DNA of 13,418 nucleotides from contig DCIL01000030.1 of assembly GCA_002315875.1 (NCBI GenBank), positions 1 to 13,418 of the forward strand, given 5' to 3'. Within the stretch, counting starts at the first letter, position 1. Each line of letters begins with the position of its first letter. Below, piece by piece: positions 7,029 to 13,418 of the stretch. This DNA comes from Verrucomicrobia bacterium UBA1727. GTDB lineage: Bacteria; Verrucomicrobiota; Kiritimatiellia; RFP12; UBA1067. The translations under genes and the position numbers were made by a program. Below the pieces are notes generated by a model. It was not told where the DNA came from. It did not search any database and saw nothing but the letters and a program-made list of their open reading frames with translations.

Positions 7029-7889
7029 TTACTCCTTACAATGGATAACGGAAAGAATCGCTGGCGTGACATCCGCAAGCGAGTTGACCTGATCACGCAA
7101 TTGCCTGCCCTTCGGACCATAGGCGATGAACGGGACCGGATTGCGGGTATGGCCGCGCTCGTTCATCGCCTCGATGTTGCCGTGATCGGCCGTCATCACC
7201 AGCGTGATGCTCGCGGCTTCACAGAAACGGACGAGCGAAGCGAGAAAGAGATCGTATAGCCGCAGAACCGCACAGGCGCGGGCATAGTCCGAAGAATGTC
7301 CCGCGACATCGGTCTGAAAGAATTCGTAAAGCGTGAAATCATTATTGCGTGCGATGCGAAATAGATGCTCTGCCGCGCGCTGGGGATGGATCATCGGAAT
7401 GTCAGGATAGCGATCCTGGATTGTCTCACGGGTGAGATCCTGCATGAGCGCATTGTCGTGAATGAGATCGCTCACCGTCGACACGGTCTCGGGAGCCGTA
7501 AGCGCCATCACCGTCGTCACCGACTTGAAGCGCCTCAGCGCCAGCTCATCGGCGGAATCAACGAGATACGCATCGGCGAAACGCACCTTCTTGCCGCGTT
7601 TCTTCAGTTCGAGGAAGATGTTGTTCTCCTCGATGATCTTGCGCAAGGCCGGCCCCGGAAAGCCCTCCTGGTGACGTCCGATCGCCGCGGGACAATTGAC
7701 GCCCGTGAACATCGTGCCCTGCCCCGTCGCGGACTGAGGAAGTCCCTCGACGCCCAAGCAGGCGTCGATCGGCTTGCCGTGCGCGGTAATAAGACGATAG
7801 AGCGCGGGACAAACCTCGGGATTGACCGGATTGTCCGCGGCGCCTTCTCGCATCCCCACGCCGTCGATGAACAGAAACAGAACTTTCAA
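7029..7889 (-). CDS. Alkaline-phosphatase-superfamily metalloenzyme (phosphomutase/phosphatase-like)
   Basis: Cytoplasmic protein of 286 residues with the metal-site pattern of the metalloenzyme superfamily (PF01676: phosphopentomutase, cofactor-independent phosphoglycerate mutase and relatives). The residues are Asp9 in FIDGVG, a probable nucleophile in SATGQGTMFTG (53-63; Thr55 or Ser53), Asp194 and His198 in TDVAGH, Asp235 and His236 in TADHGN, and His247 in GHTRNPVP. It is much shorter than iPGM or PPM and matches a conserved but poorly characterised group, usually labelled only metalloenzyme. The start is TTG, 1 nt after the preceding stop and with no clear Shine-Dalgarno. The next in-frame ATG would remove Asp9, so TTG with translational coupling is the best reading. 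It could move or remove phosphate on a sugar intermediate of this operon; that is inference. Confidence 0.8.
   Translation of the reverse strand: MKVLFLFIDGVGMREGAADNPVNPEVCPALYRLITAHGKPIDACLGVEGLPQSATGQGTMFTGVNCPAAIGRHQEGFPGPALRKIIEENNIFLELKKRGKKVRFADAYLVDSADELALRRFKSVTTVMALTAPETVSTVSDLIHDNALMQDLTRETIQDRYPDIPMIHPQRAAEHLFRIARNNDFTLYEFFQTDVAGHSSDYARACAVLRLYDLFLASLVRFCEAASITLVMTADHGNIEAMNERGHTRNPVPFIAYGPKGRQLRDQVNSLADVTPAILSVIHCKE
7032..7037 (-). promoter_or_regulatory. Ribosome binding site for the lyxose-isomerase-type gene
   Basis: AAGGAG on the minus strand sits inside the last codons of the metalloenzyme gene. It is 3 nt from the first ATG and 6 nt from the second, favouring the second ATG as the start. 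Confidence 0.65.
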
Positions 7890-7890
7890 A

Positions 7891-9810
7891 TCAGAACCAG
7901 ATAGTGAAGAAATCGCTGTCTAAGAAATCCTCGGTGACCGGCATGTCGGAACCGGACTGAAAATCACAGGCAGTCGCGCGGATCGTCGGAGCACCTGGCT
8001 TGGAAAGCTCGACCTCCCACATTCCCCAGACCGAGCAATCCGCCGCGCCCTTCTTGGGCGTCACCTTCACCGAATATCCCTTGCCGTAGACCGAATCCAC
8101 ATTCGCAAGCTCCGCACGCTTCCAGCCCGTGCGCCACGACTTGCAAAGCACCAACGGTCCCCACATTACTTCAGCCGCCGGTTGAGTGCGATAGCTATGG
8201 CGGACATCACGATTGAGTTCCTTGATCCAAAACTGATCAGGATAACGGCTGTACGCCCAGAGCTTCGAATCCTTCTTGTTCTGCTCGAGATTGTCGATCT
8301 TGCGCTCGACAAGACGAGGGTGCATGGAGAAGGAGAGTTGAGAGAGTTGAGAGGGTTGAGAGGGTTGAGAGAGTTGAGGGCACCAGGCAGGTTTACGGAA
8401 CACCACCTTCGCTTTCGGATCGCTCACCTTGACCGTGACTTCGCTGTTCACGGGATAATTGCCGGAGATCTCGAAGCGGACTCCATCTATCGTCACCGTC
8501 GCATCATGGAACATATTCACGTGGAAGACACCGTTCCGATCGCGCGTGACCGTCGCACTCGCAACATCCATGAACGTGCGCGGCAGATTGTTCACGCAAC
8601 ACTGGTTGTGTCCGTAACCGATCTGGTACTGACACTGGTGACGTCCGTGACCGCGAAGGAAGAACGGACCCCAATCGCCCTTGCGGTAGACGCCGGCGAG
8701 GTATCCGTTGTAGTATGCCAGCTCGACGCTGTCCATATACTTGTCTTCACCGGTAATGAGGAAGAGATCGATGTTGAGACGAATCCAGTGGATGACGTCG
8801 CAGACCTCGTTGAGTCCGTTGAGATAGCCCGCCGCCCCGATGAACTTGTCACCGAAGCCGACCGTGCCGAAAGGATTCGCTTCGGACACCGCCAGGTCGT
8901 CGCGAATCTTCTTCACCGTCTCCAGACATTCGCGACTGCCGGTTACGCGATAGTACTCGAGCAGTCCGTCAAGACAGCTCATCATCTCATAGCTCTTCGC
9001 CCATTTCTCCGGTTTCGGATACCAGGTGTGAAGCGGCTTGCCGGACTTCACGTTTTCGAAGAACGCGGGAATATGGGCGTTCGGACCTTTCCAACGGTTC
9101 ACGATGCTCGTAGCGAAATCGAGATATCGCTTTTCTCCGCAATCGGCATAAAGCATCAGCAGCGGCTTCAGGACGCTCATCGAAGCCATTCCGCACTGGT
9201 CGCCGGTCTCGGCGATGGTGACCCCGCTCTTGCGGATGTGCTCCATCTCGATGTCCATCTGCTTCATCACTTCCGCAAGCAGCGACTTGTTGCCAGTCGT
9301 GCGATAGGCCATCAGCAGTCCCCACATCGCGTACTTGCGGTTCCAGAGATTCCAGCAGGTCGCCCAACCCGTGAAGGAAGCGGGACGGGTGATGACGACG
9401 TTGTCTGCCTTGGTGTACGAGCTGATGCAACCGTCCTTATCCGCAGTGGCCATGAGCCGATGACATTCCGCGACGATCCAGTTCTTGTATTCGGCATCGT
9501 TCAGATAGTCCGCGACGCGGGCGGACGAAACCATCAGCTTGCCCCAGAATTCGCCGCGCCACTTGCCTCCGATATAGTGCTTCTTGCCGTTCTCTTCAAA
9601 GATGAGATCGTCATCGCGGTCGATGAACGCACGGCGCGCCTCACCGAAGACCTCGCTGCGCGCGTGCTCGCCGGTGCAACGCTCGTGAATGAGATTGCCG
9701 AGTTTGCGTCCCGGCCAGCCCTGAAGACGGACGTCGCGCAATTCCGCGGTCTGCATGAAATCGGGCGCGGCAAACGCGACCGTGGCCAGAAGCATCAAGG
9801 AAATACCCAT
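7891..9810 (-). CDS. Exported GH127/DUF1680-like glycoside hydrolase
   Basis: Secreted enzyme of 639 residues with a short signal peptide (MGISLMLLATVAFA, cut before APDF) and an alpha/alpha-barrel followed by beta-sandwich domains, as in GH127. GH127 uses a zinc-thiolate site; the Bifidobacterium beta-L-arabinofuranosidase HypBA1 has Glu338, Cys340, Cys417 and Cys418, with Cys417 as nucleophile. The same pattern is visible here as NEVCD (Glu335, Cys337) and QCCVNN (Cys404, Cys405). The acid/base Glu of the family, in a G-E-x-F motif, appears as GDKF (Asp321). After the strand VVFRKPAWCP a Ser-Gln-Pro/Leu repeat (about 479-493) is inserted. GGAGGA at 9815-9820 lies 4 nt from the ATG. Arabinofuranoside or another pentose-type linkage of plant glycans is plausible. 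Related DUF1680 families act on other sugars, so the substrate stays open. Confidence 0.82.
   Translation of the reverse strand: MGISLMLLATVAFAAPDFMQTAELRDVRLQGWPGRKLGNLIHERCTGEHARSEVFGEARRAFIDRDDDLIFEENGKKHYIGGKWRGEFWGKLMVSSARVADYLNDAEYKNWIVAECHRLMATADKDGCISSYTKADNVVITRPASFTGWATCWNLWNRKYAMWGLLMAYRTTGNKSLLAEVMKQMDIEMEHIRKSGVTIAETGDQCGMASMSVLKPLLMLYADCGEKRYLDFATSIVNRWKGPNAHIPAFFENVKSGKPLHTWYPKPEKWAKSYEMMSCLDGLLEYYRVTGSRECLETVKKIRDDLAVSEANPFGTVGFGDKFIGAAGYLNGLNEVCDVIHWIRLNIDLFLITGEDKYMDSVELAYYNGYLAGVYRKGDWGPFFLRGHGRHQCQYQIGYGHNQCCVNNLPRTFMDVASATVTRDRNGVFHVNMFHDATVTIDGVRFEISGNYPVNSEVTVKVSDPKAKVVFRKPAWCPQLSQPSQPSQLSQLSFSMHPRLVERKIDNLEQNKKDSKLWAYSRYPDQFWIKELNRDVRHSYRTQPAAEVMWGPLVLCKSWRTGWKRAELANVDSVYGKGYSVKVTPKKGAADCSVWGMWEVELSKPGAPTIRATACDFQSGSDMPVTEDFLDSDFFTIWF
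8333..8377 (-). repeat. In-frame 9-bp tandem repeat inside the GH127-like gene (5 units)
   Basis: Five contiguous 9-mers on the + strand: GAGAGTTGA, GAGAGTTGA, GAGGGTTGA, GAGGGTTGA, GAGAGTTGA. On the coding strand they give Ser-Gln-Leu and Ser-Gln-Pro units. The core 8347-8370 is identical to 3888-3911 in the permease gene. The coding-strand sequence just after the repeat is also alike in both genes (a TCY-TTY-TCC run). Confidence 0.92.
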
Positions 9811-9814
9811 TTTG

Positions 9815-9820
9815 TCCTCC
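9815..9820 (-). promoter_or_regulatory. Strong ribosome binding site of the GH127-like gene
   Basis: GGAGGA on the minus strand is 4 nt before the ATG at 9810, inside the 12-nt gap after the previous stop. It is the strongest Shine-Dalgarno in the window. Confidence 0.65.
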
Positions 9821-9822
9821 GA

Positions 9823-12800
9823 TTACTTGCGAATGATTTCGTAAAGGTACGACGCCTCGCCGTTATGCAGCGCGGTGTCGGCAACAAAAGAGACAGATCC
9901 GTCCTTGCAGACGAACGGAACCTTGCCGCGGCGCGAACCGTCGGAATCGAGTTCATAAAGCTCGAACTCGCCGGGATTGATCTGAAGCGTGATCTTCGCG
10001 CGTCCGCGGCGCATGAGGTGCGGCCGCGTACCCCACTTGAGCAGCACCTTCATCGACTCGTCCTGGAACGTGCATTCCGAATTCTGCACGTCGGTGAGGT
10101 GACTGACGAGAATGCGCTTCGAGGACTTGAGCGGCAGCTCATCGACCGCACTCGCCCAGACCGTCGCGCGGACGGGGCCGACATCGGCCTTGAGCGTACC
10201 TGCGTCAAAGGCGCCCTTCTCGACGAAACCGCCGCTGGTGCGCTCGGTGTTGAGAATCATCTTCGACTCGGCGCGGCTCACGTAGAAGGCATTCGTCTCG
10301 CCGGGCTTGATATCGCCGCGGAGGAAGAGGCAGAGCGTCGCACGGTCGCTCGCGACCGAAAGCGGATCGCCCGAGAGGTCAAAAAATCCGCATTGCTGTC
10401 CGCACGGATTCGAGACCCCCTTGTCCGAATGGCTCCAGGCGAAGCGCCAGAGTCCGTCCCAATTCTGAAGCGCCGCCCACGCGCCGGTCGCGATACCGCC
10501 GATGCCGCGGTAGTTTCCAGGACCCGAGAAGTTCCATTCGGTGATGCACGAGGGCTTGCCCGGCTGGAAGTAATTGGCACACCACGGCGCACCCTGCGGC
10601 TTGCCGCCATCTAAGAACGGCGGCACGTTGTTGCACTTCGACGGAAGGCGCCACGAGGTCTCGAGGAAGCTCGGATGATCCACATAGAAATGCGCGTCGA
10701 TGTAATCGAGCATACTGCGGCTCTTTCGCCACATCTTGTGGGAGCTGCATCCGTTGAGATCGGTGAGCAGCTGCTTCGAGCCGATCTCCTCACGAAGGAA
10801 CTTGGTGATGCGCTCGATGAAACGCTCCTGGGCCGCGGCATGGAAAGGACGATCCGCGTCCTTCATTCCCTTGATGCAGGTATCGGCGCAACCCTCGTTG
10901 ATGAACGAAAGGAACGCGAAGCCGGGTTCGTCCGCCCAGCGCTTGCCGGTAAACTCATTGACGTGGGTAAGCCAGTTGCGCGTGAAGGCGCAGAGATTGG
11001 CATACGCGAGTTCGTTCGTCTTCACCGCGGTCTTGAAGTCGCACTTACCCTCGCGATCGATGCCGATCTTGCGCCAGGGAACGTTGCGCGACACATAGAG
11101 ATCGGAAGTGATGTAGATGCCGTGACGGTAGCACGCGGCGGCGAGCGAATCGAGCTTACGGATAGAATCGCGGTTCAAGGTCACGCGGTCCTCGCTGCCC
11201 CAGACGAGCGGATCGTCGTGGTGATGGATGCGGATGGCGTTGTATCCGCGGCGGGCGAGCTGGACGGCGAACGCCTCGGCGATTTCGGGCGTTTCCGGAT
11301 AATTCGCGGTGAAGCAAAGATTGACACCGTAGAAGCGCTGAATGACCCCGGGCTTGTTCTCGAACTCGAAGTGTCCGTTCCGAATCACCACGCGTCCGTA
11401 CTTGCCGGCCGGCGCATCGAGTCCGCACACCTTCGTGAAATCGATCGCACTGCCCTCCTTCACGCCGGGCTTGACGGTGAAGGGACGCCACTCGTTACCG
11501 GCCTTGAGCACGTACGGCTCGGGGATGACATAGTTAGTCTTGCCGGAACCCGCGACCTTCATCGCAAACTCGTAGAGCTCCCCAGGAACGAGTTTGCGTG
11601 CCGGCAGCATGAGGCGGAGTCCGAATCCTGAATTCCACTTGCTGCTGTCCTGAATGACGATAGAGGACGGCTTGTCGAAATCGAAGCGGCATACGCTCGT
11701 CCCCTTCGCATCGCGCAGCTCGAAGCTGTTGGCGGACGCGCAGTTTCCGAACTGGAACTTCTTTCCGAGTTTCGGGAACCTCTCGGCCTTGCCGTTGATG
11801 ACATAGTAGCCGTCCCGAACCTTTTCCGGCACGCTGACGCTGAGATACACCAAATCGACATCGACCGGCTTGTCGACCGCCATCGTCCAACGAGCGGACA
11901 CCTTGCCGTCCGTCGAATCGGCGAACATGGCCCGTCCCTTGGCGACCGCACCGCCGTTGAACTTGAAAAAGAACGGATATGCTCCGCCATCGGGTTTGAC
12001 GCCGCCGGAGGAAGAGCCGCCGTTCTTCCAATTCATCTCATAGAAATGCGGCTGGACGCTCACTCCGGAATTTCTGAGAACGAGTTTGGCACCGGCATTG
12101 ACGGCGACCTTGTCGGTCAGATCCGCAAGGCCGAGCGCCTTCGCGACCGCCTCACTGAACGCCCCGCCCATCGAGACCATGCCGATGTCGTTGGGATGAC
12201 ACGTATCGATCGTCCCTTCGAGATCACCGGAATACATCTTATCCTTCGGCAGATAGTAAAGCTTCTGCCATCCCTCGAGAATGAGCTGATCGTAGAGCTT
12301 GCGGATGTACTCATCCTTGTTGTTGGGCTTGTTCATGAAGACATCGCACTGTTCGGCCATCACGATCGGCACATCGGGACGCAGCTCGCGCAGACGGCGG
12401 ATGAACGGCTCGTAATTATGAAGGACGCCTTTCGGAATATATCCCTGGCAAAGCGCGGTCTTCTCATACGACATGTTCCAGAGGCAGTCGAGCACATAGC
12501 AGCTCGCATCGATCTTCGCGATCACGTCCGCAAGCTCATACTCCATGATGCCGCTGCCGGAGAAGCCGAGATTGCAGACGGGGACGTCGAGCGTGCGCCC
12601 GACGAGATTCACGAAACCGAGACCGGGACGCGAGGCGCTCGCGCCGTGAGTGATGGAAGTGCCGTAGAAGACGACCGGCTTGGTCACACCGGACTTCCGC
12701 GGCGGAAGCGCTTCAATCTTCGCCTTCGGAGCGATGCCGATTGAGAACGATTCGATTCCGTCATACGCCGGAAGATTGATCGTGCAGGCATCGCCGCGGG

Positions 12801-13293
12801 CCCACCAGACGCGCTTGATGCGCGACTTGGGATCGCCCTGAACCTTGGCGGAGCCGTGCGAAGTGTTGCGGAAGATCCACTTGCCGGTGGCACGGTCCTG
12901 CGCGTAGATGTCCCATCCGTGCACGTTCACGCCGGCCTGATTGGGCGTGCCATCGTACCAACGGGACTTCGCAGTGTACTTGATGACGAGGAAATCGGAA
13001 TCGGTCTTGAAGCGGAACTGCATTCCGGCGGTATTGAAGCGTTGTCCGAGCACGCCTGCGTTAACGTTGGTCGTGAGCGTATCGGGCAAGCGGCAGTAAT
13101 AATGCGCCATGTTGCCGCCGGTCCAGCGTCCCTCAATCGGCAGGAACTTGCCGTCAATCCACTTGACTCCGTTAGTATCGACGACGGCCTTGCTTTCGGC
13201 CATGCGCGGATCCCACTTCGCGAGGTCTCCGTCGGCAATTGCACAGGTGGTGGTTGCCGCGGCGAAGACGGCGAGCAGGATCCGTATACTCAT
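9823..13293 (-). CDS. Exported bifunctional SGNH/GDSL esterase - clan GH-A-like glycosidase
   Basis: Very large secreted protein of about 1156 residues with a signal peptide (MSIRILLAVFAAATTTCAIA). N-terminal part: a beta-rich GxDLY-type domain (GWDIY, 126-130) followed by an SGNH hydrolase. The SGNH blocks are GTSITHG (nucleophile Ser213), NLGFSGSG (241-248), LWN (Asn273) and DTCH (Asp363, His366). Residues about 385-630 form a beta-rich region I do not recognise. C-terminal part: a (beta/alpha)8-like glycosidase from about 632, with IRIHHHDD (687-694), acid/base Glu800 in SFINEG, HFY (868-870), nucleophile Glu919 in ITEWNF and a late Trp in LWRFAW; a beta domain ends the protein. It should remove ester groups and cut the backbone or side chain of the same glycan. 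The frame opens at a GTG at 13302, but the Shine-Dalgarno overlaps that codon; the ATG at 13293 is 8 nt away and shares one base with the upstream stop. The exact GH family is unassigned. Confidence 0.85.
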   Translation of the reverse strand: MSIRILLAVFAAATTTCAIADGDLAKWDPRMAESKAVVDTNGVKWIDGKFLPIEGRWTGGNMAHYYCRLPDTLTTNVNAGVLGQRFNTAGMQFRFKTDSDFLVIKYTAKSRWYDGTPNQAGVNVHGWDIYAQDRATGKWIFRNTSHGSAKVQGDPKSRIKRVWWARGDACTINLPAYDGIESFSIGIAPKAKIEALPPRKSGVTKPVVFYGTSITHGASASRPGLGFVNLVGRTLDVPVCNLGFSGSGIMEYELADVIAKIDASCYVLDCLWNMSYEKTALCQGYIPKGVLHNYEPFIRRLRELRPDVPIVMAEQCDVFMNKPNNKDEYIRKLYDQLILEGWQKLYYLPKDKMYSGDLEGTIDTCHPNDIGMVSMGGAFSEAVAKALGLADLTDKVAVNAGAKLVLRNSGVSVQPHFYEMNWKNGGSSSGGVKPDGGAYPFFFKFNGGAVAKGRAMFADSTDGKVSARWTMAVDKPVDVDLVYLSVSVPEKVRDGYYVINGKAERFPKLGKKFQFGNCASANSFELRDAKGTSVCRFDFDKPSSIVIQDSSKWNSGFGLRLMLPARKLVPGELYEFAMKVAGSGKTNYVIPEPYVLKAGNEWRPFTVKPGVKEGSAIDFTKVCGLDAPAGKYGRVVIRNGHFEFENKPGVIQRFYGVNLCFTANYPETPEIAEAFAVQLARRGYNAIRIHHHDDPLVWGSEDRVTLNRDSIRKLDSLAAACYRHGIYITSDLYVSRNVPWRKIGIDREGKCDFKTAVKTNELAYANLCAFTRNWLTHVNEFTGKRWADEPGFAFLSFINEGCADTCIKGMKDADRPFHAAAQERFIERITKFLREEIGSKQLLTDLNGCSSHKMWRKSRSMLDYIDAHFYVDHPSFLETSWRLPSKCNNVPPFLDGGKPQGAPWCANYFQPGKPSCITEWNFSGPGNYRGIGGIATGAWAALQNWDGLWRFAWSHSDKGVSNPCGQQCGFFDLSGDPLSVASDRATLCLFLRGDIKPGETNAFYVSRAESKMILNTERTSGGFVEKGAFDAGTLKADVGPVRATVWASAVDELPLKSSKRILVSHLTDVQNSECTFQDESMKVLLKWGTRPHLMRRGRAKITLQINPGEFELYELDSDGSRRGKVPFVCKDGSVSFVADTALHNGEASYLYEIIRK

Positions 13294-13418
13294 CAGAGAC
13301 ACTCCTTCATGGTTTTCTCGAGTTGCGCGAGCTTAGCGTCATCGGTTTCGCAGAGCGGCAGGCGGAAGGCCCGCACGATCTTGCCTTGAAGCGCAAGCGC
13401 CTCCTTGACCATCACCGG
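13293..13418 (-). CDS. DapA/NanA-family aldolase, C-terminal fragment (cut by window edge)
   Basis: The last 41 residues of a gene entering from the right edge, ending at the TGA 13295-13293. The sequence PVMVKEALALQGK followed by VRAFRLPLCETDDAKLAQLE and a final helix matches the end of dihydrodipicolinate synthase/N-acetylneuraminate lyase proteins (P-x-x-VK-x-AL...G...R-x-PL...L..L). The Schiff-base lysine and other active-site residues lie outside the window, so the substrate cannot be told. In a sugar operon a 2-keto-3-deoxy sugar acid or sialic acid aldolase is more likely than lysine biosynthesis. The stop overlaps the next start by one base (TGATG). Confidence 0.7.
   Translation of the reverse strand, partial: PVMVKEALALQGKIVRAFRLPLCETDDAKLAQLEKTMKECL
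13302..13307 (-). promoter_or_regulatory. Ribosome binding site of the SGNH-glycosidase gene
   Basis: AAGGAG on the minus strand lies within the last codons of the DapA-like gene, 8 nt from the ATG at 13293. Its last base is the first base of the alternative GTG at 13302, which rules that GTG out as a practical start. Confidence 0.7.

Noticed and set aside
6159..7259. + strand open frame of 366 codons
   Set aside because: Spans three minus-strand genes with intact active-site motifs; no recognisable protein.
3883..8377. CRISPR array or recombination-site explanation for the 9-bp repeats
   Set aside because: Units are contiguous with no spacers, far too short for CRISPR, stay in-frame within coding sequence, and have no cas or integrase gene nearby.
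8182..10614. Long + strand open frame of 810 codons antisense to two genes
   Set aside because: It runs opposite to the GH127-like and SGNH-glycosidase genes, has no domain or signal I recognise, is rich in Arg/His/Ala as expected of an antisense shadow, and crosses a gene boundary on the other strand.

Overview
The window is one strand of accessory carbohydrate metabolism. Ten genes, nine of them complete, all lie on the minus strand and are read from the right edge towards the left. Junctions range from a 1-nt overlap to a 17-nt gap. No internal promoter or terminator is visible, so this looks like the interior of a single long operon whose promoter lies beyond the right edge. The DNA is moderately GC-rich. 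Several secreted glycan-active enzymes occur together with a cupin isomerase, a flavoprotein carrying a Tat-like leader and an MFS permease, without SusC/SusD genes. This suggests a Gram-negative polysaccharide degrader, perhaps of the Verrucomicrobiota/Kiritimatiellota/Lentisphaerota group. That placement is inference; no marker gene is present.

Layout in transcription order: (1) C-terminal end of a DapA/NanA-family aldolase (13418-13293). (2) A giant exported protein joining an SGNH/GDSL esterase to a clan GH-A-type glycosidase (13293-9823). (3) An exported GH127/DUF1680-like glycosidase (9810-7891). (4) A small alkaline-phosphatase-superfamily metalloenzyme with a TTG start (7889-7029). 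(5) A D-lyxose-isomerase-type cupin (7025-6348). (6) A class II ketose-phosphate aldolase (6331-5486). (7) A PfkB sugar kinase (5484-4501). (8) An MFS sugar permease (4487-3312). (9) An FAD-dependent oxidoreductase with a Tat-like leader (3294-1888). (10) An exported beta-helix hydrolase resembling GH28 (1883-78).

A working model, which is inference, has two parts. The exported enzymes de-esterify and cut a plant-type or other complex polysaccharide, and the permease imports the released sugar. Inside the cell, isomerase, PfkB kinase and class II aldolase form an aldose -> ketose -> ketose-phosphate -> DHAP (or other triose) + aldehyde route. The metalloenzyme and the DapA-like aldolase would handle further phosphate or keto-acid intermediates. 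The actual sugar cannot be read from the sequence.

The most unusual structural signal is a 9-bp tandem repeat (consensus GAGRGTTGA on the + strand). It lies in-frame inside two unrelated genes, the permease (3883-3918) and the GH127-like enzyme (8333-8377), and shares an exact 24-nt core in the same reading phase. It encodes Ser-Gln-Pro/Leu repeats and looks like a dispersed element tolerated inside coding sequence.
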